Below are positions 8,089 through 16,512 of a stretch of DNA of 64,000 nt, piece after piece. Origin of the DNA: Hyphobacterium sp. SN044 (lineage in GTDB: Bacteria > Pseudomonadota > Alphaproteobacteria > Caulobacterales > Maricaulaceae); the NCBI RefSeq assembly GCF_021864465.1, contig NZ_JAKKUV010000002.1, positions 310,001-374,000 of the forward strand. Direction: 5' to 3'. The notes under the pieces were generated by a model. It saw nothing but the letters and a program-made list of their open reading frames with translations, was not told the origin of the DNA and did not search any database. Each line of letters opens with the position of its first letter. The stretch's first letter is position 1. Made by a program: the position numbers and the translations under genes.

Positions 8089-9492
8089 CTATTCGATCAT
8101 ATCGTCGAGATCGGCGCGTGCCGAGGCAGGCGTCACACCCAGTGATTTGAGCTTCCGATGGAGCGCCGAACGCTCCATGCCGATAAAAGCCGCCGTGCGT
8201 GAGATATTCCCGCCGAACCGGCTGATCTGGGCCTTCAGGTATTCGCGCTCGAAATTCTCGCGTGCCTCGCGCAGCGGCAGCGCGATCATCCGTTCGGCGT
8301 CGAACCCGGCCTCGCTGGTTTCGCGTCCCGCGACTTCCGACGGCAGGGAATCGAGTGTGATCGGCTGATCATCGTCGCCGGAAGCGAGGATCAGCAGACG
8401 CTCCACATTGTTGCGGAGCTGGCGGACATTGCCCGGCCAGTCGTGGGCCTGCAGCGCGGCCATCGCGTCCTCGCCGATCTGACGGCGGCTGAGGCCGGAC
8501 ATGGACGTGATCCGGGTGATGAAGTGATCGACGAGCAGCGGAATGTCCTCGCGCCGGTCGGCCAGGGCCGGGATCTGGACCGGAACCACGGCCAGCCGGT
8601 GATAGAGATCCTCCCGGAAACGCCCCTGCCCGATCAGGTCGCGCAGATCCTTGGATGAACTGGACACGACGCGGACATTGACCTGAACGTCCGTCGTGCC
8701 GCCCAGGCGGTGGAAGCGCTGGTCGATCAGCATGCGCAGCAGCTTGTTCTGCGAAGCCGTCGGCATGTCGCCGATCTCGTCGAGGAAGAGCGTACCGCCA
8801 TGTGCGCGCTCCAGAAGACCCACCCGCGTGACGGTGCCGTCATCAGCCTCGTGGCCGAACAATTCCTCTTCGACCATGTCCGGCGCCATACCGGCCGCGT
8901 TCACCGCGATAAAGCCGGCGTCGGCGCGGGGCGAGCTGGCATGGATCAGGCGCGCGACGAGTTCCTTGCCGCAGCCCGCCGGGCCGGAAATCAGCACGCG
9001 TGAATTGGTCGGCGCGACCCGGTCAATCAGGTGGCGAAGCTGGGCGATCAGCGGCGACTTGCCGACCAGTTCGGTCTCGAGATCGACCTTGGTGCGCAGC
9101 TCGGCATTCTCGCGGCGCAGGCGCGAGGTCTCAAGCGCACGCTCGACGGTAACGAGCAGTTTGTCGCTCTTGAACGGCTTTTCGAGGAAGTCGTAAGCGC
9201 CCTTCCGGATCGCGGCGACGGCAGTCTCGATCGTGCCATGGCCGGAGATCACGATCACCGGCAGGTCCGGGTCGGTCTTGCGGATCACGTCGAGGAGTTC
9301 GATCCCGTCGAGACGGCTGCCCTGCAGCCAGACATCGAGAACGATCAGCGACGGCTTGCGCGAGCGGATCGCCTGCAGCGCCCCGTCTGCATCTGCCGCT
9401 TCGCGCGCCTGATAGCCTTCGTCTTCAAGAAGGCCCGAGATGAGGTCGCGGATATCGTCCTCGTCATCGACGATCAGGATATCTTTCGCCAT
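8089..9492 (-). CDS. ntrX: NtrX-type response regulator with AAA+ domain
   Basis: 467 residues: an N-terminal receiver (acidic DDEDD, phospho-acceptor Asp53 in LIVLDVWLQG, Lys in DFLEKPF), an AAA+ domain (Walker A GPAGCGKE, Walker B GTLFLDEIGDM) and a C-terminal Fis-type helix-turn-helix (ISRTAAFIGMERSALHRKLKSLG). The sigma-54 contact loop GAFTGA is not present: after ELFGHE the sequence reads ADDGTVTRVG. Alphaproteobacterial NtrX proteins are known to lack this motif and to act at sigma-70 promoters. It is 6 bp downstream of its kinase gene ntrY. Confidence 0.95.
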   Translation of the reverse strand: MAKDILIVDDEDDIRDLISGLLEDEGYQAREAADADGALQAIRSRKPSLIVLDVWLQGSRLDGIELLDVIRKTDPDLPVIVISGHGTIETAVAAIRKGAYDFLEKPFKSDKLLVTVERALETSRLRRENAELRTKVDLETELVGKSPLIAQLRHLIDRVAPTNSRVLISGPAGCGKELVARLIHASSPRADAGFIAVNAAGMAPDMVEEELFGHEADDGTVTRVGLLERAHGGTLFLDEIGDMPTASQNKLLRMLIDQRFHRLGGTTDVQVNVRVVSSSSKDLRDLIGQGRFREDLYHRLAVVPVQIPALADRREDIPLLVDHFITRITSMSGLSRRQIGEDAMAALQAHDWPGNVRQLRNNVERLLILASGDDDQPITLDSLPSEVAGRETSEAGFDAERMIALPLREARENFEREYLKAQISRFGGNISRTAAFIGMERSALHRKLKSLGVTPASARADLDDMIE

Positions 9493-9498
9493 GACGCT

Positions 9499-11742
9499 TT
9501 ACGCTCCTGTTGCAGTCGTTACGGCCGCCGGGTCGACCGAGTCGGCCAGCGGGAAGAAAAGACGGACAATCGCGCCGGAACCGGAGTCGGGCACGTCCAG
9601 TTCGAGGCGGCCCTGATGGTCCTCCATGACGCGCTTCACGATCGCAAGACCGAGGCCAGTGCCCTTCTCGCGGGTCGTCATATAAGGCTCGGTCAGGCGT
9701 TCGCGGTCCGCTGTCGGCCAGCCCAGCCCGTTGTCGCACACCTCGATCGCGGCGAATCCGCGTTCGGTGGTCAAGGTGACGGCGATCCGGCCCTGGAGCG
9801 CCTTCCCGCCATCGCGATCGCAGCGCGCGGTCACGCTTTCAGCCGCATTCTTCAGGATGTTCGCCAGCGCCTGAACCGCGAGGCGCTCATCGCAGAGCGC
9901 ACGGACCGGGTCGGCCGGTGCGGTGAATTCCACCTTCAGATCAGGGCTGGCCACGCGCTGCGCGAAGACCGCGCTCTGCACCATCGAGGTCACATCCGCC
10001 GGCGCGACCTTCGGGGTCGGCATGCGGGCGAAGGACGAGAATTCATCGACCATGCGGCCGATATCGCTGACCTGACGGACGATCGTGTCGGTGCAGCGGT
10101 CGAAAGTCTCGACGTCGTGATCCTCGACATGCTTGCGGTATTTCCGGCGCAGCCGCTCGGCCGAGAGTTGAATCGGCGTCAGCGGGTTCTTGATTTCGTG
10201 CGCGATACGGCGCGCCACGTCGCGCCAGGCGGCGTTCCTCTGCGCGGCGACGAGGCGGGAGATGTCGTCGAAGGTCAGAACGAGGCCGGCATCGGACGTG
10301 ACGGCGGCGCGGACGTTCAGCGAGAGGGCCGCTTCGTCGGAGGATTCGATTTCGGTCTGCAGTTCCGCGACTTCACCGGGACGTTTTCGCGCCGCCTCGA
10401 CCGCAGCCAGCAGCGACGGTGCGACCTCTCCGATCGGATGGCCGACAAGCTGGTCCTCGTCGCGCTCGAGCAGCGCACAGGCCGAGCGATTGACCAGGGT
10501 GACGCAATTGTCCTCGTCGAGGCCGATAATGCCTGCCGTCACGCCGGCCAGCACGGCCTCGGTGAAGGCGCGGCGGCGTTCGGATTGCGCATGGGACGCA
10601 ACCAGCTCACGCCGCTGTCCACGCAGCTGGCGCGTCATGCGGTTGAAGGCGAGGCCGAGCGTGGCGATCTCGTCGTCCTCGCGCTTCACTTCGACGCGCG
10701 CATCTAGATCGCCGCGACGGACGCGTTCGGCGGCGCCAACGAGGTTGGAAACCGGCCGGACGATCCGGGTCGCAGCGCCAAGCGCCAGCGAGATTGCCGC
10801 CAGCACGATCAGCAAGGCCGTCTCGAGATAGACGAGGATGTAGATCGGGCCGAGCTGGGCTTCGCGCTGACCCGCGTTTCTGAGCTCGACGATCGCCGTT
10901 TCGGCGCGTTGCAGGACCGACAGGTCGATATTCAGGAAGACATAGAGATAGGCGTCTTCATAGGCCGTCATCTGCATCAGGGCTCGCATCGACGCGTCGC
11001 CGGCACTCGCCTGTTCCGGCGTCGACACACCGATGTCGCCGTCGCGCGCGAGCTCGAAAAGGCGTGGCGAGGGCGGGATGAAGGCCGGGCTGTCGGGCGT
11101 CTCCGCACGCGCCAGAACGGTGCCCTGCCCATCCACGATGTAGGAGGCCTGAAAACCGCGCACGATCGTCTGCTGACGCAAATACTGTGTGTACTGGATC
11201 CGGGCGTTGGAGAATGCCGTGACCGCATCGGCCTGACTGAGATCGAGCGACATCAGACGCATCTGTTCCGACGCTTCGCCGGCCTCGCGTTCCACGACCT
11301 CACGCGCAGCACTGGCGGCGCCTTCCACCACCGCGCTGACGCGTTCGCCGAACCAGTATTCGACGCCGCGAGTCAAAACCCCGCCGAGGAAGACGGCGAC
11401 GAGGATGGTCGGGATCGCCGCCGCGATCGTGAACATCGCGATGAAGCGAAGGTGCAGGCGCGGCGCGGGCTCACCAAAACGCCGGCCCGTCAGGCGGCGC
11501 GCCACGCGCCAGCCGACCACGACGGCCAGTCCGGCGATGATGACGATGTTGATGTAGAGCAGAACCCGAAGCGGCGATGATCCGCCCGAACCCGCCTCAT
11601 TGCCGAGGATCAGCTGGAAAGCCGCCGCCGCGAGAATGACGATAGCGATGGCAAAACCGCCGCCCACCAGGCTCGAATACAAGCTTGGCGGGCTGATTGC
11701 GCGCCGTAAGGCACGGGAAGTCGGAGCGGATTTCGCGGTCAC
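9499..11742 (-). CDS. ntrY: Sensor histidine kinase NtrY
   Basis: A 747-residue membrane kinase. The N-terminal part has hydrophobic segments at about 35-55, 75-95 and 105-130, then a long periplasmic region, another membrane segment near 300, a HAMP domain, a PAS domain, the dimerisation helix with His515 in RRIAHEIKNPLTPIQLSAER, and an ATPase domain with the N box LANILKNAAE, G1 DNGLGW and G2 GTGLGLAIVK. NtrY phosphorylates NtrX and is tied to nitrogen and low-oxygen responses. Usually ntrBC sit between dusB and ntrY; here the upstream neighbour is dusB. Confidence 0.95.
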   Translation of the reverse strand: MTAKSAPTSRALRRAISPPSLYSSLVGGGFAIAIVILAAAAFQLILGNEAGSGGSSPLRVLLYINIVIIAGLAVVVGWRVARRLTGRRFGEPAPRLHLRFIAMFTIAAAIPTILVAVFLGGVLTRGVEYWFGERVSAVVEGAASAAREVVEREAGEASEQMRLMSLDLSQADAVTAFSNARIQYTQYLRQQTIVRGFQASYIVDGQGTVLARAETPDSPAFIPPSPRLFELARDGDIGVSTPEQASAGDASMRALMQMTAYEDAYLYVFLNIDLSVLQRAETAIVELRNAGQREAQLGPIYILVYLETALLIVLAAISLALGAATRIVRPVSNLVGAAERVRRGDLDARVEVKREDDEIATLGLAFNRMTRQLRGQRRELVASHAQSERRRAFTEAVLAGVTAGIIGLDEDNCVTLVNRSACALLERDEDQLVGHPIGEVAPSLLAAVEAARKRPGEVAELQTEIESSDEAALSLNVRAAVTSDAGLVLTFDDISRLVAAQRNAAWRDVARRIAHEIKNPLTPIQLSAERLRRKYRKHVEDHDVETFDRCTDTIVRQVSDIGRMVDEFSSFARMPTPKVAPADVTSMVQSAVFAQRVASPDLKVEFTAPADPVRALCDERLAVQALANILKNAAESVTARCDRDGGKALQGRIAVTLTTERGFAAIEVCDNGLGWPTADRERLTEPYMTTREKGTGLGLAIVKRVMEDHQGRLELDVPDSGSGAIVRLFFPLADSVDPAAVTTATGA

Positions 11743-11807
11743 ATTGAGAGACTAAACCCGCCTGTTGCCGACAATCAACAGCGATGTGTTGTTCCGGCAA
11801 CAGCGGA

Positions 11808-12800
11808 TCAGGCCGCGACTTTCCCCGAAGCCAAGGTCAGGCAGTTCTCCAGCGCATGCAGGGCTTCGGCCTCTGTCTGGGCCCGGCACAGCGCAGACCG
11901 CAGGAGAGGTTGATCGGCTTCCGGCATCTCCGCCTCGACAAATGAGGCGAAGTGTTTGCGCATCATCCGGATGCCGATGTGATCCTCATAGAGCGCGATC
12001 GAGTCGCGGAGCTGGTGTGCGAGGGCCTCGAACTTGCGGTCCAGCGGAACCTGAAACGCCCTGCCCTCCAGCTCGGCGGCGATCTGGCCCGGTAGCCAGG
12101 GCAGGCCTTGCGCGGCGCGGCCAACCATCACCATGTCGGCGCCGGATCTCTCGAGCGCCTCGCGCGCCTGTTCGACCGTTCCGATATCGCCATTGACCAC
12201 GAGCGGAATGGTGATGGCTTCCCGAACGGCGCGAACGGCGGACCAGTCCGCACGCCCCTTGTAGAATTGCTGTCGCGTGCGGCCGTGCACGGTAACCATC
12301 TGCACCCCGGCAACCTGCGCCCGCCGGGCGAGTTCGGGGGCGTTGATCGTGTCGTGATCCCAGCCGAGCCGCATTTTCAGCGTTACCGGCACGGTGACCG
12401 CGCCGACGGTCGCCTCGACCAGTGTCATGGCGTGATCGAGGTCGCGCATGAGCGCCGATCCCGACAGGCCGCGCGTCACCTGCTTCGCCGGGCAGCCCAT
12501 ATTGATGTCGATGATGTCCGCCCCGGCCTCTGCGGCGAGTTCTGCGCCGATCGCCATCCATTTTGCCTCGCGCCCGGCAAGCTGGACGATGTGCGGGCCG
12601 CCACCGGTATCGTCGCGGGCCATGCGGCGGATCACATCATCTCGCCCCTGCGCCAGGCTTTCACTGGCGACCATTTCGCTGAAGACCAGGCCGGCGCCGA
12701 ACGCCCAGGCCTGCCGCCGGAAGGGCAGATCGGTGACGCCCGACATCGGCGCCAGCAGCACGGGCGCGCGCACGGCATGATTTCCGATCTTCACCGTCAT
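11808..12800 (-). CDS. dusB: tRNA-dihydrouridine synthase DusB
   Basis: The open frame runs further upstream, but I start at the ATG at 12800, where MTVKIGNHAVRAPVLLAPMS begins the FMN TIM barrel (330 residues). Motifs include LAPMSGVTDLPFR, the catalytic-cysteine loop INMGCPAKQVTRGLSGSALM, VTVHGRTRQQFYKG, VNGDIGT and MVGRAAQGLPWL. It reduces uridine to dihydrouridine in the tRNA D-loop with NADPH. The nifR3/dusB gene heads the ntr locus in alphaproteobacteria and is divergent from ispDF, as here, with 68 bp between the starts. Confidence 0.95.
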   Translation of the reverse strand: MTVKIGNHAVRAPVLLAPMSGVTDLPFRRQAWAFGAGLVFSEMVASESLAQGRDDVIRRMARDDTGGGPHIVQLAGREAKWMAIGAELAAEAGADIIDINMGCPAKQVTRGLSGSALMRDLDHAMTLVEATVGAVTVPVTLKMRLGWDHDTINAPELARRAQVAGVQMVTVHGRTRQQFYKGRADWSAVRAVREAITIPLVVNGDIGTVEQAREALERSGADMVMVGRAAQGLPWLPGQIAAELEGRAFQVPLDRKFEALAHQLRDSIALYEDHIGIRMMRKHFASFVEAEMPEADQPLLRSALCRAQTEAEALHALENCLTLASGKVAA

Positions 12801-12868
12801 GGGCTGGACTTTGGGCCGTTCCTGTCTGAAATCGGCGCGGACCCTAGTGAAACCTGACTGGAGCCGCA

Positions 12869-14509
12869 ATGCCTCGCACCGCCGCCATCATCGTTGCCGC
12901 TGGACGCGGCCTGCGCGCGGGTGGCGGGGTTCCGAAACAATACCGGATGCTGGGCGGTGTCCCCGTCCTTCGTCGCACGGCCGAAGCGTTCGACCGGCAT
13001 CCCGATGTCGAAACGCTCGTGGTCGTGATCCATCCGGGCGATGCGCGGCTCGCGCACGACGCCCTCGGCGGGATCGAAGCTGATCTCGTGCCGGGCGGAG
13101 AGACGCGTACCGCGTCTGTTCGGGCCGGACTGGCCGCCCTGCCCGCGGGAACGGATCATGTCCTGATCCACGATGCGGCTCGGCCATTGGTGTCTCGCGA
13201 GGTGATCGATCGGGTGATGGCAGCGTTGAAGGATTCAGACGGCGCCCTGCCCGTCCTTCCGATCGCTGACGCGCTCTGGCGCGGGGCGGACGGGCTGGCC
13301 GTAGATGCCATCGATCGTTCAAAGCTCTATCGGGCGCAGACACCGCAAGGGTTCCGCCTGCAGGCGCTGAAGGCGGCCTATGACCGCCTGCCCGAGAATG
13401 CTGCGATGGCGGACGATGCCGAAGTCGCGCGTGCGGCAGGTCTTGCCGTGACCCTGGTGGAGGGCGCGGAAGAGAATTTCAAACTGACACTCACGAGTGA
13501 TTTCGAACGCGCGGAGCAGATCTTGACCAGCGGCGATTGCGTGACGGGAAGCGGGTTCGACGTTCACCGGCTGGAGCCAGCGAACCACATGATGCTGTGC
13601 GGGGTCCGCGTCGAGGAGGGTCTGGGCCTCGTCGGTCATTCGGATGCCGATGCCGGCCTGCACGCGATCACGGATGCCCTGCTCGGTGCGATCGCCGCCG
13701 GTGATATCGGTCAGCACTTCCCGCCCAGTGATCCGCAATGGCGCGGCGCTTCCTCCGACCGTTTCCTCGAGCACGCCGCCGGACTGGCGCGATCGGCCGG
13801 CGCGGATGTCCGGCATGTCGATGTGACGCTGATTTGCGAACGGCCCAAGGTCTCGAAATACCGTGACGCCATGCGGACACGGATCGCCGAGATACTCGAT
13901 GTCCCGGTGGCCCGGGTCAGCGTCAAGGCAACCACCACTGAAGGATTGGGCTTCACCGGACGACGGGAAGGCCTGGCGGCGCAGGCGAGCGTTACAGTCA
14001 GACGCGGTGCGGGTGCCCTGCCCGCGCCGTCATTGCGCGAGCTGGCGAACGAGGTGCTGGAGCGCGCGCGAAAAGCGGGCGTGAAACTCGCCACGGCGGA
14101 GAGCTGCACCGGCGGTCTGATTGCGGTCAGCCTGACCGAGATCGCGGGAAGCTCTGACGTCGTCGATCGCGGTTTCATCACGTATTCCAACGCCGCGAAA
14201 CACGACATGCTCGGCGTCCCGATGGATCTTTTCGAGTATCCCGGCCCGGGCGCGGTATCCGAAGAGGTGGCTCGCGCCATGGCGGCCGGTGCGAAAGCCA
14301 ATTCCAACGCGCAATTTGCGGTCGCCGTGACGGGTGTCGCAGGTCCGGGAGCGTCAGAGAACAAGCCTGAAGGCCTTGTCTGGTTCGCACTGGCGGGGCC
14401 GGAAGGGGTGTCGGCTCACAAGAAGGAATTCGGCGCGCTCGGGCGTTCGAATGTGCGCACGGAGACGGTGCGGTTCGCGCTTCAGTTATTGCGCGACGCG
14501 ATCCGCTGA
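12869..14509 (+). CDS. ispDF-cinA: Fused IspD-IspF-CinA/PncC protein
   Basis: One uninterrupted 546-residue frame carries three enzymes. Residues 1-222 are IspD (CTP:MEP cytidylyltransferase: IIVAAGRGLRAGGGVPKQY, VLIHDAARPLV). Residues 224-378 are IspF (MECDP synthase: GFDVHRL and GHSDADAGLHAITDALLGA metal ligands, KATTTEGLGFTGRREG). Residues 388-546 are a CinA C-terminal domain, an NMN amidohydrolase (LATAESCTGGLIAVSLTEI, YSNAAKHDMLGV, GVAGPG). IspDF fusions are standard in alphaproteobacteria with a separate cinA next; here the stop is absent and about ten residues (GAGALPAPSL) link the modules. It thus joins two non-mevalonate isoprenoid steps with NAD salvage. A sequencing error cannot be excluded, but no frame shift is needed. 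Confidence 0.93.
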   Translation: MPRTAAIIVAAGRGLRAGGGVPKQYRMLGGVPVLRRTAEAFDRHPDVETLVVVIHPGDARLAHDALGGIEADLVPGGETRTASVRAGLAALPAGTDHVLIHDAARPLVSREVIDRVMAALKDSDGALPVLPIADALWRGADGLAVDAIDRSKLYRAQTPQGFRLQALKAAYDRLPENAAMADDAEVARAAGLAVTLVEGAEENFKLTLTSDFERAEQILTSGDCVTGSGFDVHRLEPANHMMLCGVRVEEGLGLVGHSDADAGLHAITDALLGAIAAGDIGQHFPPSDPQWRGASSDRFLEHAAGLARSAGADVRHVDVTLICERPKVSKYRDAMRTRIAEILDVPVARVSVKATTTEGLGFTGRREGLAAQASVTVRRGAGALPAPSLRELANEVLERARKAGVKLATAESCTGGLIAVSLTEIAGSSDVVDRGFITYSNAAKHDMLGVPMDLFEYPGPGAVSEEVARAMAAGAKANSNAQFAVAVTGVAGPGASENKPEGLVWFALAGPEGVSAHKKEFGALGRSNVRTETVRFALQLLRDAIR

Positions 14510-14983
14510 CCAGTCGTAGTCTTCAGCGCCGACCGTCTCGTAGCGCTTGTCCGCCTCGCTGCGGAAGGCATCGATGATGAAGTGCACGGCGCGTTCCTTG
14601 TTCGCGGCCAGCAGCATCTGAAGCAGCGGATTGGAGAATTCGAAGTCGATCATGAAATCGACGAGGGTCGAACCGTCATCGAGGCGATGGAACACCCAGG
14701 AATTCTTCAGCGTGTTGAACGGCCCCTCGATCAGGGAGACCTCGACCCCCAGCACGTCACGATCGAGCGTTACGGCGGTTGTGAAACGTTCGGTCACGAA
14801 GCGATAGCGGGCCACCGCCTCGGCTTCAAGCCAGGTTACGGAGCCTTCGACGCTTTCCTTGCGCACCCGCAAGGCACTCAGATACTTGATGAATTGCGGG
14901 TAACGGCGGACATCCGAGACGAGTTCGAAAACGTCCTCCGGCCGGTGCCGGATCCGCATGCGTTCGTCCAGGCGACTGCTCAC
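14486..14983 (-). CDS. COQ10/RatA-type START-domain protein
   Basis: 165 residues with the polyketide cyclase/COQ10 fold: it opens [26 protein letters not shown] and contains [29 protein letters not shown]. Homologues bind coenzyme Q for respiratory electron transfer, and bacterial members are also named RatA. The gene follows lipA with an ATGA overlap (4 bp), the usual lipA-coq10 pair. Its 3' end overlaps the 3' end of the convergent ispDF-cinA gene by 24 bp. Confidence 0.9.
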   Translation of the reverse strand: MSSRLDERMRIRHRPEDVFELVSDVRRYPQFIKYLSALRVRKESVEGSVTWLEAEAVARYRFVTERFTTAVTLDRDVLGVEVSLIEGPFNTLKNSWVFHRLDDGSTLVDFMIDFEFSNPLLQMLLAANKERAVHFIIDAFRSEADKRYETVGAEDYDWSADRVAQ

Positions 14984-15951
14984 GCCTTCGCGAGCTCCGC
15001 CTCGCGCGCGGCGCGGAGCCGCTTGAAATCGTCGCCGGCGTGATAGCTCGACCGGGTCAGCGGTGTGGCGGAGACCATGAGGAAACCCTTGGCCCGGGCG
15101 ATCGTCTCATAGGCCCGGAATTCCTCGGGCGTGACGAAACGGTCGACCGGCGCATGCTTGCGCGTCGGCTGCAGATACTGGCCGATGGTCAGGAAGTCGA
15201 TGCCGGCGGACCGCATGTCGTCCATCACCTGCATGACCTCTTCCTTCGTCTCGCCGAGGCCGACCATGATGCCGGACTTGGTGAACTGGGAGGGGTCACG
15301 TTCCTTCACCCGCTCCAGAAGGCGCAGGGAGTGGTAGTAGCGCGCGCCCGGCCGGATCGAGAGATAGAGCCGCGGCACGGTTTCCAGATTATGGTTGAAC
15401 ACGTCGGCGCGTGCATCGACGACCTGTTCGAGCGCCCCGGCCTTGCGCAGGAAGTCCGGCGTCAGGATCTCGATCGTCGTTTTCGGAGAGGCACTGCGGA
15501 TCGCGTTGATCACGTCCTCGAAATGCTGGGCGCCGCCATCGTCAAGATCGTCGCGGTCGACCGAGGTGATCACGACGTGCTCAAGTCCCATCGTCACGAC
15601 GGCCTCGCCGATCCGGCGCGCCTCGTCGTGATCGACCGGCGCGGGCATGCCCGTCTTCACATTGCAGAAGCTGCAGGCGCGGGTGCAGGTGTCGCCCAGG
15701 ATCATGAAAGTCGCGTGCTTCTGCGACCAGCATTCCCCGATATTCGGGCAGCCGGCCTCCTCGCACACGGTCACGAGACCGTTTTCCTTCACGAGTTTCT
15801 TGGTCTCGGAGAAGACCTCGCCCATCGGCGCGCGGACGCGGATCCAGTCCGGCTTGCGCTGGATGGGTGAATCCGGACGCTTCTGCTTTTCCGGGTGACG
15901 GGCAGCGCGCGCCTTGGCGGCTTCGGAGAGATTATCGATCAGGGTCGCCAT
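14980..15951 (-). CDS. lipA: Lipoyl synthase
   Basis: I begin at the ATG at 15951 ([12 protein letters not shown]), giving 323 residues; the frame is open upstream but carries no family signal. Two cysteine sets for the two 4Fe-4S clusters are clear: [12 protein letters not shown] (auxiliary cluster) and [10 protein letters not shown] (radical SAM), plus a C-terminal [10 protein letters not shown] serine motif. LipA inserts two sulfurs into octanoyl groups on E2 and GcvH proteins, so it serves the pyruvate dehydrogenase lipoyl domains encoded at 27395-31651. Confidence 0.96.
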   Translation of the reverse strand: MATLIDNLSEAAKARAARHPEKQKRPDSPIQRKPDWIRVRAPMGEVFSETKKLVKENGLVTVCEEAGCPNIGECWSQKHATFMILGDTCTRACSFCNVKTGMPAPVDHDEARRIGEAVVTMGLEHVVITSVDRDDLDDGGAQHFEDVINAIRSASPKTTIEILTPDFLRKAGALEQVVDARADVFNHNLETVPRLYLSIRPGARYYHSLRLLERVKERDPSQFTKSGIMVGLGETKEEVMQVMDDMRSAGIDFLTIGQYLQPTRKHAPVDRFVTPEEFRAYETIARAKGFLMVSATPLTRSSYHAGDDFKRLRAAREAELAKA

Positions 15952-15996
15952 AACGCGGCGGAAAATGGCGCTGTTACGCCGACACTTCAAGCCGGG

Positions 15997-16512
15997 TCAG
16001 CGGTCGGGGAAGTCGACGGTCCCGGTTCCGCGCCGTCCCGGTATCTGGAGAATGGTCCGCACAACGTCGCCGCAGATCACATTCGTCATGTTGGCCTGGT
16101 CAGGAAAGGCCTCGATCAGCAAGCGATTATCTATGCTTACGCGATCATATTCATCCGGCATGGGGGCCACGAAATAGATCCAGGCAAACTGGCCATCCAC
16201 CTCCGCTCCGACATAGTCGAGTTGCAGGGTCGCCCCGGCCACGCCGATGTCGAATCGATCCCGGGCATAGGTTTCCGCCGCGGCGAGCCAGATTTCACCG
16301 AGCGGCGGCGTATCGTCATCCATGCCGGATTCGATCAGCGCCACTTCCAGGTCGTGAAAGAAGACACGGTGCGCGATCTCCAGCTCGCCCGTGTTCTCGT
16401 TCGGGCGGACTTCGGTGAGCGCGGAGTGAATGCGGTGCGCCCAGGCAGACGGTGCGGCGGCGAGCGCGAGGCCCGCCGCCAGACCGATTGCGAGAGCGCG
16501 GAACCCGGTCAC
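15997..16512 (-). CDS. Exported DUF6702-like protein
   Basis: 171 residues with an N-terminal signal peptide (hydrophobic run, cut after SAWA) and no other membrane segment, so it is probably periplasmic or outer-membrane associated. The mature part begins HRIHSALTEVRPNENTGELE and includes HRVFFHDLEVAL, features I associate with the DUF6702 family. It overlaps the stop of the M1 peptidase gene by 4 bp and is the downstream partner in that operon. The function is unknown; assignment to DUF6702 is from memory and moderately certain. Confidence 0.72.
   Translation of the reverse strand: MTGFRALAIGLAAGLALAAAPSAWAHRIHSALTEVRPNENTGELEIAHRVFFHDLEVALIESGMDDDTPPLGEIWLAAAETYARDRFDIGVAGATLQLDYVGAEVDGQFAWIYFVAPMPDEYDRVSIDNRLLIEAFPDQANMTNVICGDVVRTILQIPGRRGTGTVDFPDR

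Noticed and set aside
9031..10707. 558-codon plus-strand open frame opposite ntrX/ntrY
   Set aside because: It is antisense to two well-supported proteins, with a low-complexity His/Arg/Asp composition and no start context.
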